A stretch of 64,000 nucleotides of DNA from Thermoplasmatales archaeon (GTDB lineage: Archaea; Thermoplasmatota; Thermoplasmata; Thermoplasmatales; Thermoplasmataceae): positions 118,675 through 182,674 of the forward strand of contig DAHXNF010000059.1 of assembly GCA_027366585.1 (NCBI GenBank). The letters are read 5' to 3'. The notes beneath the pieces are model-generated. The model had not been told where the DNA came from. It did no database searches and saw only the letters and a list, made by a program, of their open reading frames with translations. A program made the translations under genes and the position numbers. Positions 1 to 9,568 of this stretch are shown piece after piece; within the stretch, counting starts at the first letter, position 1, and each line of letters begins with the position of its first letter.

Positions 1-2
1 CC

Positions 3-1472
3 TTCCACAACAAGGAAGGTAGAATCAGGAGGCGCGTACCTGTAGTCAAGACTGTTGCATCCGCCATAACAATTGGTTCCGGAGGAAGTGCAGGCAGGGA
101 AGGTCCAACTGCGCAGATTGCTGCGGGATTCGGTTCATTTGTCGCAGATGCATTTGGAATGGATGATCATGATCGTAGAATCGCAATGGCCGCAGGGATT
201 GGTGCCGGAATTGGAAGTATATTCCTTGCACCGCTGGGCGGTGCCATTCTCTCGACCGAGGTCCTTTACCGCAAAGATTTTGAAGTTGAAGCTTTGATAC
301 CATCGATAATAGCATCTTTTGTTGGTTACCTCATCTTTGGATTCACGCTCGGTTACAGGAACAGCCTTTTCCTCATCCCGGTCGGAGGCATAACTGGATT
401 CCACTCACCTGAATCACTACCTCTATACCTTCTACTTGGTTTGGTTGCAGGCCTGGTAGGGAGATTCTATGTAATCTTCTTTTATGGCATCCAGCGCCTT
501 TTTGCTAGCATGAAGAGAATATCCAAGTACCTCAGGCCGGCAATAGGCGGCCTTATTGTTGGCATCATCGCAATCTTTTTACCGGAAGTACTTGGCCTGG
601 GTTATGGATGGGTCCAGCTCATCTTTTACGGGGAACTTGCCTTTCCGTTCTGGATGTTCTTTGTCCTTGTGATAGCCAAGATCGTAGCAACATCCTTTAC
701 TATAAGTTCCGGCGGGTCTGGAGGTGTATTTGCACCTGGGATGGTTATCGGGGCCTTCCTGGGCGCAGGCATTTATCTATTGTTCAGCCCTTACTTCCCA
801 ACAGTTAATGTTATCGATCTGACGATAGTTGGCATGATCTCATTTTTTGGTAGCGTTTCAAGGGCCCCTATTTCTATTATCATAATGGGAACGGAAATGA
901 CGGGCGGTTACCTTCTTTTCTTTCCCCTTATGCTCACCACACTTGTTGCGTACTTTGTATGCGGTGACAAGTATTCCATATACAGCAAGCAGGTTGATAA
1001 CCGGGCCGCTTCTCCTGCACATGCACAGGAATACGAGAAGCCGGTCCTCGATGCTGTCAATGTTCTATCTGCTGTGAACACCGACTATCCCTTTGTATCC
1101 CCGGAAACTAATTTACTGGAAGCTGTGTCCAAGATCAGGGAGACAAAGACAAAAACTGTAGTTGTCCAGAAGGATGGGCGCCTCATAGGTCTCCTCTCAA
1201 TAGATGACATAGATATGAACAAGGATCTCTCAAAAATTAAGACCTGGGAGGTACTGAACCCTAACCCACCCAGGGTCACTACTGCTGCAAATGTCCACCA
1301 GGTCTTCGACCTGTTAAGTAAGAGCCCTATTGGCAAGGTAGTTGTAACAGATCCCGAAGGAAAAGTAGTAGGTACATGTGGATTATTCGAAATCGCCGAT
1401 GCTTACAATAGGGAAATTAGGAAAATAAAGCATGGGAAACAACTGGAAACCAATCCTGATCAACCGAAGTGA
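3..1472 (+). CDS. ClC-type chloride channel/transporter with C-terminal CBS domains (5' truncated by window edge)
   Basis: Frame is open from nt 3; GSGGSAGREGP selectivity motif, SGGSGGVFAPGM motif, then CBS-like tail. Confidence 0.92.
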   Translation, partial: FHNKEGRIRRRVPVVKTVASAITIGSGGSAGREGPTAQIAAGFGSFVADAFGMDDHDRRIAMAAGIGAGIGSIFLAPLGGAILSTEVLYRKDFEVEALIPSIIASFVGYLIFGFTLGYRNSLFLIPVGGITGFHSPESLPLYLLLGLVAGLVGRFYVIFFYGIQRLFASMKRISKYLRPAIGGLIVGIIAIFLPEVLGLGYGWVQLIFYGELAFPFWMFFVLVIAKIVATSFTISSGGSGGVFAPGMVIGAFLGAGIYLLFSPYFPTVNVIDLTIVGMISFFGSVSRAPISIIIMGTEMTGGYLLFFPLMLTTLVAYFVCGDKYSIYSKQVDNRAASPAHAQEYEKPVLDAVNVLSAVNTDYPFVSPETNLLEAVSKIRETKTKTVVVQKDGRLIGLLSIDDIDMNKDLSKIKTWEVLNPNPPRVTTAANVHQVFDLLSKSPIGKVVVTDPEGKVVGTCGLFEIADAYNREIRKIKHGKQLETNPDQPK

Positions 1473-1475
1473 CCC

Positions 1476-1691
1476 TCAATCACTTTTGCTGGAATCATCT
1501 TGCAAACCGGAACCCTCTTTCAGCTCCTTCCTGAATTTTTCAAGGTCCCTCGCTCTCACTTCAAGGATGAACGGTCCAACGTAGTTGCAGTCATCGCACT
1601 TGTATACTGCACCGATAAGTCCTCCTGCAATCCAGTTAACATAAACCGATCCGCATTTTGGGCAAATCTTGATCTGCTGTCCACCATCCAT
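1476..1691 (-). CDS. small zinc-ribbon protein
   Basis: 71 aa with CPKC...CDDC pairs. Confidence 0.7.
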   Translation of the reverse strand: MDGGQQIKICPKCGSVYVNWIAGGLIGAVYKCDDCNYVGPFILEVRARDLEKFRKELKEGSGLQDDSSKSD

Positions 1692-1976
1692 TTCTATAGT
1701 AACGCAGAACCGGGAATAAACATCACTATCCCTGTTGAAAATTTCTCAGTCGGTTCCACACGGAAGGATCAGGGAAGCAGAAAGGTTAATAACAAATGCA
1801 AACAGAAGCAGTATTACCAGCCATTTGCTCATTTTTAAATTGAAGAGAAAAATATATTCTGGCAGTCAGATTCGTCAATTTGAAACCATTTGCACCGAAG
1901 GAACCGTGTGATTTTGATTAACCCGCAAAGTGATCAAATCTCACTGGATCCTTTATGCAATCGGTAGGTGATACAA

Positions 1977-2108
1977 ATGAGTGAACTTGTCTCTGATCAG
2001 GGAAAATGGGCCCAGAAGATAGAGCAGAAAGAATTCAATGGAGGAATAGAAGAAATCCTCATTGAGAGGGTTCTTGACCGTGTTGAGATCTTCATCGACG
2101 ATCCGTAA
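1977..2108 (+). CDS. possible 43-aa small protein (MSELVSDQGKWAQKIEQKEFNGGIEEILIERVLDRVEIFIDDP)
   Basis: ATG-started ORF with protein-like composition, not in the supplied track (<60 aa). Confidence 0.35.
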   Translation: MSELVSDQGKWAQKIEQKEFNGGIEEILIERVLDRVEIFIDDP

Positions 2109-2118
2109 GCATGCGATT

Positions 2119-2502
2119 TTACCCTTTTGTGGTTCGAGAGATGGGCATGTTAAAAGTCAATTCTATTGTGAATGGAAATCCTATTGTTATGTCGGCATTG
2201 TTGATATCAAGATTCATTGCTATCTTGTGAATAAGATCCTTGATATCTGAAAAGTACCTGAAAAATGGGGCGGCAATAAATGGTCTGTCCCTGGCTACCG
2301 TAGTAGTAAAAGAGAACAGAGTTATTAATCGCTCATGTGCATCCTCTGCGGCATTTTCAATAAGTCCATCAATCTCTTTGAGTTCCTGCTTGAAGTAGTT
2401 TCTCCAGCTTTCTACATGAAGTCCGGCAAGTTTGCGTAACTCCAGTTCACCGGAAACCTTCCACTTTTCCAGGACTTCATTAATTGGCCCCGAATCTTCC
2501 AT
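2119..2502 (-). CDS. hypothetical protein
   Basis: 127-aa ORF with balanced composition. Confidence 0.5.
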   Translation of the reverse strand: MEDSGPINEVLEKWKVSGELELRKLAGLHVESWRNYFKQELKEIDGLIENAAEDAHERLITLFSFTTTVARDRPFIAAPFFRYFSDIKDLIHKIAMNLDINNADITIGFPFTIELTFNMPISRTTKG

Positions 2503-2664
2503 CGTAGATCGGAAGTTATTTTGATTGATAAATGTATTGTGGGTTGAGCTGAAGCTCCCGCGTAACTCACTGTCAATCTAATCCTTTTTCCCACTTCAAC
2601 CGGCGAGCATGTTTAGTTCCTCTGAACATTCACTAATATATACCAGACAAGTATCTGTATTATT

Positions 2665-3729
2665 ATGCCAGCTGGTCCACCGGAGCCTTCAGAGTTCGAC
2701 CCTGAACTTAACAAATACTTCGGAGTCACTGCAGGCAGTCAAATTAGCAAGACTAGCGAACCTGTTGGACCGGAAGCAGTTGTTGCAGAAATTCGCTCTC
2801 TTATGGCGCGTGAGGATCGTGGATACTACCTTGTGAAATCGTATCTTCTTGGTGAAATGAAGTCAACACTTTTTGAGGCCTGCAAGTTGCTGGCTTCCGA
2901 TGGAAAGAGACCCGAGCTTGATACAAGTCTTGAGAGTACATTGCGAAGGAATGAAGGAACCGCCCCCACAATTCGTGTAATCACAGAGGATCATATCGAC
3001 TTCTCCCGTAGGGCAAACAGGGAGACGGTCAGCAAAATAATCACTGGTAACGCAGGTCTTCATTTGCATGGAGTGTATCTTGTGATAGGTCTTTCAGAGT
3101 CGACTTACAGGACACTGGCAAATTCGTTACTGAATAGATCAGGCGCAGGGCGGGATAGATCCGGGATAGGCAGTTCAATGAACGGATATCTTGGTTCCAG
3201 GAAGTATTATGAAGCAGGAATAGTGATTGCACTTATTTTCGTTCTTGTGTATTCTATCTATGCATACCAATTCTTTTTAACAGGCTTCGTTGCACTGGGT
3301 ATAGCGTTCATTGTACTGTGGTTTATTTTGCCACTTCTGTTCTTCTTGGCTGTGAGATTTATCACGCCTAGAGTAAGACCTTATCTGATTCCCGTTGTCT
3401 CTGCATGCTTTGCTACCATACTTTCAGGCGGAATACAAGTTTTCACTCCTATTATTTATCCGGGACTAGGATATGGACCAGCTGGTGGGTATTTTTCTTA
3501 TGGGTACCCGTTCTTTTACAACTACTATGAGCATCTTGCTGTTCCGGGAATAGGAACCAGCTCGTCAATCACAGTCGGATTCAGCTGGCCTGGACTACTG
3601 CTTGATCTTGTCGTGTGGTACTGTATTTCTATTATTGTTTATGTGTTTTCGGAACTCATATTTGAGAAATATGGTACCGAGATCGCATCAGTGTTCTCAA
3701 AATTTTACCGAAGCGAAAGGAAGCCTTGA
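2665..3729 (+). CDS. hypothetical multi-spanning membrane protein with soluble N-terminal domain and Gly/Tyr-rich loop
   Basis: 354-aa ORF; several hydrophobic segments; PGLGYGPAGGYFSYGYPFFYNYYEH loop. Confidence 0.8.
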   Translation: MPAGPPEPSEFDPELNKYFGVTAGSQISKTSEPVGPEAVVAEIRSLMAREDRGYYLVKSYLLGEMKSTLFEACKLLASDGKRPELDTSLESTLRRNEGTAPTIRVITEDHIDFSRRANRETVSKIITGNAGLHLHGVYLVIGLSESTYRTLANSLLNRSGAGRDRSGIGSSMNGYLGSRKYYEAGIVIALIFVLVYSIYAYQFFLTGFVALGIAFIVLWFILPLLFFLAVRFITPRVRPYLIPVVSACFATILSGGIQVFTPIIYPGLGYGPAGGYFSYGYPFFYNYYEHLAVPGIGTSSSITVGFSWPGLLLDLVVWYCISIIVYVFSELIFEKYGTEIASVFSKFYRSERKP

Positions 3730-3918
3730 ATCATTTTAATGGCTCTTATGGAACCCCAAATCTATTAAAACAACAGGCTGACGCAGTTCTGTTTTTCATT
3801 GGGGTGAAAATTCACATTCTGTAATGATTTTTTGGATGGCTGAGCGGGACTGAGTTAAGCTTCAATCGTTTGAGGGAACAAAGAGGCAAATATATAGAAT
3901 AGTTTGCACTTTAACAAC

Positions 3919-4284
3919 ATGGCTTCACCAAGAAAGGTCACCGGTCTCGTGGCCGCAATTATCGTGGTTGTTATATCAGCCTTGGTTTTCTACCTTTCTT
4001 ATATCGATATTGTAAACAAGCAGGAAGCCTTTGTCGTTATTGGCCTATTCTCGGTACTGTTTGCATTGATATCATATCTGATGCATGCCTTCATATCGCC
4101 GGTAAGAATAGTAACAGCTTTTGTTTGGGCATATTACGCAATTGGCGTTGCAAGCATGGTGTATGCAACTACGATTGTGAAGTTCAGTGTGCTTTACCTT
4201 ATCCTTGTGCTGCTTTTTGTCCTCGTCTCGATAGCTTTCATTTATTGGAGGTTATCCACAATGTCCTCAGATCCATCCGCATAA
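3919..4284 (+). CDS. small hypothetical membrane protein
   Basis: Four hydrophobic stretches; ATG at 3919 just downstream of an AT-rich TATA-like element. Confidence 0.7.
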   Translation: MASPRKVTGLVAAIIVVVISALVFYLSYIDIVNKQEAFVVIGLFSVLFALISYLMHAFISPVRIVTAFVWAYYAIGVASMVYATTIVKFSVLYLILVLLFVLVSIAFIYWRLSTMSSDPSA

Positions 4285-4721
4285 CAACGACTGGGTCATT
4301 TATGGAAAATAACCACAACCTCAGGAACCGGATCTGTAATTCTCACCTATATTGTGAGCTACAAAATTCTATACTTGTCTATTCTTACGCCGAACATAAA
4401 ACGGATGACACACTAAGCTGGATATGAACAGATTGACATATAAAGGAACATTTTCTGGTGCACATTGCATTAAAGATCCTTTCCGTTTCTGATACCATTA
4501 ACATAATTTATTTCATAAATATCATTAGCGCAGTAATCGTTGGAACATTTGCTGGTACTTTTCTGTAGATGATCATAAATAATAACTGCCTGACCAAATT
4601 AGCTAATCTATTGTCATGCCCTTGTTATGGTTTTTATACCAACCTTAAAATTATGGCATAACGATCGATTCCGACTTTTAAAACGAAACAAAGTGCTTTC
4701 TGATAATGTGATCCTTAAAAT

Positions 4722-5648
4722 TCACATAGTTTCCAATACACCCTTGTTTACGGGAGCACACATAACCAGAATTACATCTTCCATATTCATTGATGACTTA
4801 AGTGCTTGAAACAGTTGGAGGTACTCATCAGTTTCAGATGTTGGCAATAGCATGGTTATCTCAATATTGCCATCCTTGAAAGTACCGAATAAACCCATAA
4901 GCGGGATCCTTGCCTGGTGAGCCATCTCAGCGAGCTTCAGGTTAAACGGCTCTGATATAATTGACTCATAAATCTTGTCCTCTTTTGAAATTGAGGTCAA
5001 AGAAGGAATCTCTTTATCTGTATATATGATGACTTTCGTACCGGCAGCGTCTATTCTCCTTATTTCACCTTCAGCAAGAAATTCAATACTGCCAATGCCC
5101 TCAGGAAGATTCGTGAAACCGGTGATCGGCATCATGATCCTGATGACAGACAGAGGTGTATTCCTGTTTGCGTTGTCAATTAAAGATAAGATACCTGGTG
5201 ACATGCCCAAATATATTAGCCTAAACCTGCCATTTTCTAATATTTTACCGAGAGCGACATTGACCTGCCTCATCACGGAGTTATGAAAACGGAATGAAAA
5301 ATAAAGTTCTCCCCTAAGTACGAAAGTCTGGGCAATTATCATTGAGCGAATATCAAGAAGCGCGTACAAAACGTTGTATGCATGAGTATCCTGAACGACA
5401 AAAGCCTGCGTATAGTATTCATTTTTTTCAACGCCTTTTGGCATTGATTTGATTATAGAGGCGTCTTTTTGGGAGATAGAATGCTTCGGAAGATATATCT
5501 GTAAAACCTTTTTCTCTGATTCTTCGAAAAGCCTTGCTGGAAACTCATCCTTCAGGCTTTCCGCTATCTTGAACCACTGCGCTCTTGGCCTGATAGCCAG
5601 GGTAATCATGAAATCAAGCCTGACATCAACGTCTGAAATTTTAATCAA
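4722..5648 (-). CDS. hypothetical protein, possibly an archaeal regulator
   Basis: 308-aa ORF; family not recognised with certainty. Confidence 0.65.
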   Translation of the reverse strand: MIKISDVDVRLDFMITLAIRPRAQWFKIAESLKDEFPARLFEESEKKVLQIYLPKHSISQKDASIIKSMPKGVEKNEYYTQAFVVQDTHAYNVLYALLDIRSMIIAQTFVLRGELYFSFRFHNSVMRQVNVALGKILENGRFRLIYLGMSPGILSLIDNANRNTPLSVIRIMMPITGFTNLPEGIGSIEFLAEGEIRRIDAAGTKVIIYTDKEIPSLTSISKEDKIYESIISEPFNLKLAEMAHQARIPLMGLFGTFKDGNIEITMLLPTSETDEYLQLFQALKSSMNMEDVILVMCAPVNKGVLETM

Positions 5649-5664
5649 GATTTATCTCCTCGTC

Positions 5665-5681
5665 ATTAATTCTTAATTAAT
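5665..5681. repeat. AT-rich inverted repeat ATTAATT-CTT-AATTAAT upstream of the 4722-5648 gene
   Basis: 7-bp perfect arms, 3-nt spacer, read directly. Confidence 0.4.
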
Positions 5682-5820
5682 AAATAATGCAATCTGATAT
5701 ATATAAACTGCCAAAAGCAGGTATCAACTTCTCTTATCCTTTGTTTTTCACATTAGATCATCTTAAATCATCTCAGATTTCAATTCAGACTGTATAGATC
5801 CTGAATGTTCATGTTACAAA

Positions 5821-6014
5821 GTGTCTCGAATACGGAGAATAAACAGAAAAGCCATTGATGTGCTCAGGAATGGTTCTGATTCATATCGTGGAATAAAATA
5901 GTCACAGGTGAAATCCAAAAGCCTGTGGGCATCGGCCGGTTAGAGACGCAGATTCTAAGCAATTATCCTCATCTTGAAAGCGGTTCCCTTAAGGAAATAG
6001 TAGACCTTTTATAG
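5821..6014 (+). pseudogene. small ORF split by a -1 frame change (GTG 5821 to TAG 5899; continues in the -1 frame to TAG 6012)
   Basis: Frame 1: VSRIRRINRKAIDVLRNGSDSYRGIK*; -1 frame: IVTGEIQKPVGIGRLETQILSNYPHLESGSLKEIVDLL*; both protein-like. Confidence 0.5.
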
Positions 6015-6017
6015 AAG

Positions 6018-6098
6018 CGCCGCGGGAGAGATTCGAACTCCCGATCCACAAGGGAACCAGATCTCAAGTCTGGCGCCGTACCACTGGGCCACCGCGGC
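6018..6098 (-). tRNA. tRNA-Ser (UGA)
   Basis: Reverse complement GCCGCGGTGGCCCAG...CCAGA CTTGAGA TCTGG, long variable arm, GTTCGAAT T-loop, matching acceptor GCCGCGG/CCGCGGC, discriminator G. Confidence 0.93.
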
Positions 6099-6178
6099 TT
6101 CTCTGCACAGAGCAATGCAGTATCACTTCCGCAAAGTCATGAAGCTTAATTTATCTTTGCTGTATACTGTTGGGCCAA

Positions 6179-6721
6179 CTATTGCTCATTGAGCTTCTCG
6201 AATAGAACGTCATCGACAAAGCCATGCCCGCGAACAAAGGAATGCTTTCGATATCTTCCACATTCTCTGAAGCCGTTCTTGATCAATGCTTTCTTGGATG
6301 CTGTGTTAGGCTCAAACACCGCAGAGGTTAGTTTCCTCAGGTTAAGCGTCCCAAAACAGAAGTCTGAGGCCAGTGAAATTGCCTCTGAAGCGTATCCCTT
6401 TCCCCAGGAGTCCTTCTCCAGGAAATAGCCAAGCACGCCGGATCCATTGGAGAAATTTATCTCCCGGACTCCGATGACACCAACGATCTTCTGGCTGTTG
6501 TTCTCCATGATTGCGAAGTGCCTGCTATCGACTTCTCTCTTCCCAAGGTTTCTGATCCAATCCAATTCCTCATATTCATAAAACATCCTTCCAGGATTAG
6601 AAAGGTACCTGTGCACTTCAGGATCGTTTATAACCTTGAAGAGAAAGGTGGCATCTGATTCCAGGATGATACCAAGCGAAACTCGCCTGCCCAACACAAT
6701 AAGAGGTCTTCCATTTTCCAT
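6179..6721 (-). CDS. GNAT family N-acetyltransferase (RimJ/RimL-like)
   Basis: GYFLEKDSWGKGYASEAISLASDFCF...NLRKLTSAVFEPNTASKKALIKNGF. Confidence 0.88.
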   Translation of the reverse strand: MENGRPLIVLGRRVSLGIILESDATFLFKVINDPEVHRYLSNPGRMFYEYEELDWIRNLGKREVDSRHFAIMENNSQKIVGVIGVREINFSNGSGVLGYFLEKDSWGKGYASEAISLASDFCFGTLNLRKLTSAVFEPNTASKKALIKNGFRECGRYRKHSFVRGHGFVDDVLFEKLNEQ

Positions 6722-6750
6722 GCAGCACCCCAGGGGCTACGGAAAAGAAT

Positions 6751-7344
6751 TTATCTCCTCAGCCTTCCGTTAGATCGGATAGATGGCCTGCTCTTGCTGC
6801 TTCCTTTCCTTCCAGTGCGCAAACCCCTGCCTTTGAAACCTGCAGATGTAAGACCCCTGTAAACCCTACCTTTGTTCTGCTGCTCAGATAACCAGGAGGT
6901 TTGCTTTTTCCCATAAATTTCAGGAGCAGACTTATCCACCATTATGATCTCGTAGTATTTGTACAGACCATCTTCGCCAACGTAGTAGGAGTTAAGGACT
7001 TCCATGTTAGGATATTTATCTGCAGCTCTCTCTTCAGACATCCACTGTATGCTTTTTTTTACAGTGAGTTTGCTGTAGGCCATTCTTCTTGGTCTCCTAC
7101 CGCCCATTATCTTTGGCCTGTTTCTTCCTCCTCTCCTTACTCTTGATCTAACAACAATATAGCCTTGCTTGGCTTTGTATCCAAGGGACCTGGCTCTGTC
7201 CAGCCTGGTCGGGTATTCTACCCTGCATATTGATGGACCATGTCTCCACGAAATCATCCTCTCCTTCTGGAGTGGGTATATTTCAGATTCCTTGAGTGAT
7301 TTCCATCCATTCCTCATAAGTGAATATGTTGTCAATGTTGGCAT
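6751..7344 (-). CDS. rpl15e: 50S ribosomal protein L15e
   Basis: [44 protein letters not shown]; start could be 7317. Confidence 0.96.
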   Translation of the reverse strand: MPTLTTYSLMRNGWKSLKESEIYPLQKERMISWRHGPSICRVEYPTRLDRARSLGYKAKQGYIVVRSRVRRGGRNRPKIMGGRRPRRMAYSKLTVKKSIQWMSEERAADKYPNMEVLNSYYVGEDGLYKYYEIIMVDKSAPEIYGKKQTSWLSEQQNKGRVYRGLTSAGFKGRGLRTGRKGSSKSRPSIRSNGRLRR

Positions 7345-7464
7345 TAATTATCTTCCTTCAGACGCACTTCGTAACTGTAGCTCGGCAATTCAAGAAGATA
7401 TAAATATCTTGGCAACCGGAAAAGCAAGAGCAAGGAAGACGCTCTACAGGGTGAATGGATATCT

Positions 7465-7953
7465 TTAATTTTGCTTTATATCTATGTGTTCCTGCAGCTT
7501 TTCCAGAATGTCATGAATTCGGGCAGAAGCGAATTTCTTGATTATACCGTTCTGAATCAACACTCCATTTGCCAAGCCCACCAGCAGTATAGCACGCAGC
7601 CCGCTATCAGAAGAATTGATGTCCTGCATAAACGATTTGATATAGCTATCGACATTTGATCTGCCCAGGCTTTCCATCATTTTGCTTATGGCCTTCCTCA
7701 TACCTGGAAGTTGAGCCTCAGAGACTATGAGGTGCAGGTAAGTGTCCGGGCTGAAGTCCGAAATGTCTTCTATATTGTTCATCCACCTTGAAATATCAAG
7801 CTTCCAAAGTGTTTCGCACAATGTTTTTGAGACTATTCTCCTGCTGGAGAACCTCAGCTTTCTCAGATCGTATGTAACAGTCTTCCCGTCACTGGACACT
7901 TTCCTGTTGTCGATTAGTTCCAGTGTGGTCGCAACGACTTCTGAAAGTGTCAT
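7465..7953 (-). CDS. hypothetical protein upstream of rpl15e
   Basis: 162-aa ORF, co-oriented with rpl15e. Confidence 0.65.
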   Translation of the reverse strand: MTLSEVVATTLELIDNRKVSSDGKTVTYDLRKLRFSSRRIVSKTLCETLWKLDISRWMNNIEDISDFSPDTYLHLIVSEAQLPGMRKAISKMMESLGRSNVDSYIKSFMQDINSSDSGLRAILLVGLANGVLIQNGIIKKFASARIHDILEKLQEHIDIKQN

Positions 7954-8215
7954 TCAAATCAGAATTATAATTGTAAGATAATTATTAACATTTGCGTGTT
8001 TTTACTCACAGGGAAGTTAATTTTTCCATGATAACGAGGCAAACAGGCATCTTTACAGCAAAAATATCTCCAATAGCCGCCAGTCTGAGCCATATATAAC
8101 CAGGCCCAGAAGTATTTATCGACATTTATCATTCATGGGCTTCTACCTGTTGGCCCAATAGATCTCCACAATGATGGAGTGGATCACGCTTCTTAGATCT
8201 ATATGATAATCCAAA

Positions 8216-9466
8216 TCAAAACGATGGCGGCAATCTGATATCTGAGGCCTTAAGAAAATCTCCCAGCGAACTAATTGCATCAGACATTGATTTCTTTGCA
8301 CCAGGCCCTGAAAGATATTTCCTTTCGTCGTGTATTGCATTTATCGTGAGTACGCGTGCAGTCCTGTCAAACCTCGGGTCTATCCTGCCGATAATTCTGT
8401 CGCCTTTCAAGAATGGCATAGTGAAAAAGCCGTATCTTCTCCGCGACTTCGGGACATACATTTCCAGCCTGCTGTCAAAACCGAAGATCTCCTGCGTTCT
8501 CATCCTGTCTATAATCAGGTTGTCAAATGGAGAAAGTAGAACAGCTCTCGGCTTCCAAACCCTGTCAAGCCTGTCGAGGATGGAAACATCCTCCGTCGAT
8601 ATGTACCACTTCTTCTTTCGTGATTTTTCAAGGTCGGTAACTTCAACCGGAACAATCATGTCATGTTCCTGTAGCTCATGAGCAGTTGAAGATGCGTCCC
8701 TGATCCTAAGCGGCACGTAATGCCTAGATACCTGCTCTATCGATGCAATGCCTAAAGAATGCAGGGATTTCATGAACACAAGCTTTTCAGCATCAGCTAT
8801 ATCCGGAGGATCCGGCACCCGAAGACCATCGAAAAAGCGGTCAGGTATGTCCCAGAGCTTCTGGTTTGCCTTCGTTCTGTCGCAAATAACAAGTTCTCCG
8901 CTGCGATGCATACGATCCAGGAGCAGGTTGACTTGCCTTTCATGACCCCATCCCGAAAGCCAGCTTTTAGTTTCCAGCTCAGAAAGCTGGCTGGAAAGTG
9001 TCGGGCCCTTGGACTTGATCTGATCCTTCATTTCCATGAAAAGTGTCCTGATCTCCGGGTGTTTCTTCATGTATTGTAACTTGAGGTCAAGCATTTTCAT
9101 CCGGAGCAGGGGCAGATCCTCAACCAGGCAAATTGACGCGGCATAAGCATATGACTCAACTAACCTCCGTTCCCTATAGATCAGGTCAAGCAGGCTCCTC
9201 CTGTCAAAATTGCCAATCCTGCTCCACAACGCAAGGAATTGAGATCTGTCAACTGTGCTTGTGGGATCAAGCTGTAAATAATTGATATCTGTAAACACAT
9301 TTAGGATCCGGGTACTATCATCCGGCGAGTGTGCCGGGCGTCCCGAAAGATGCTGCCTCATTATTGCAAACCTTGCAACTTCTTTTCTGGTGATCTGTAA
9401 TGCGTCATGATGCATATCATACCTGCTTAGGACAATCAGGTTAAAAATATTCTCAGGGCTGAACAT
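8216..9466 (-). CDS. winged-helix DNA-binding protein, YcaQ/AlkZ-like DNA glycosylase family
   Basis: DSTRILNVFTDINYLQLDPTSTVDRSQFLALWSRIGNF...LSPFDNLIIDRMRTQEIFGFDSRLEMYVPKSRRRYGFFTMPFLKGDRIIGRID. Confidence 0.85.
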   Translation of the reverse strand: MFSPENIFNLIVLSRYDMHHDALQITRKEVARFAIMRQHLSGRPAHSPDDSTRILNVFTDINYLQLDPTSTVDRSQFLALWSRIGNFDRRSLLDLIYRERRLVESYAYAASICLVEDLPLLRMKMLDLKLQYMKKHPEIRTLFMEMKDQIKSKGPTLSSQLSELETKSWLSGWGHERQVNLLLDRMHRSGELVICDRTKANQKLWDIPDRFFDGLRVPDPPDIADAEKLVFMKSLHSLGIASIEQVSRHYVPLRIRDASSTAHELQEHDMIVPVEVTDLEKSRKKKWYISTEDVSILDRLDRVWKPRAVLLSPFDNLIIDRMRTQEIFGFDSRLEMYVPKSRRRYGFFTMPFLKGDRIIGRIDPRFDRTARVLTINAIHDERKYLSGPGAKKSMSDAISSLGDFLKASDIRLPPSF

Positions 9467-9568
9467 TGCGATGCCCAGAAATCATGATTTAGATCATCCT
9501 TGAACCGGAATTTGGCATAAGAATAGATTAATAGTTTGATTTATGTATCTGGCCTGACTGATCCTGCA

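Noticed and set aside
1500-1838. 112-aa ORF on + strand opposite the zinc-ribbon gene
   Set aside because: Overlaps a better-supported gene; composition not protein-like.
4612-4660. 11-mer CCCTTGTTATG shared with 24771-24781, both followed by CCTTAAA
   Set aside because: Two occurrences of a short AT-rich word in 64 kb, no gene clearly downstream of either; probably chance.
7169-7468. ORFs opposite rpl15e
   Set aside because: Antisense to a ribosomal protein gene and its promoter.
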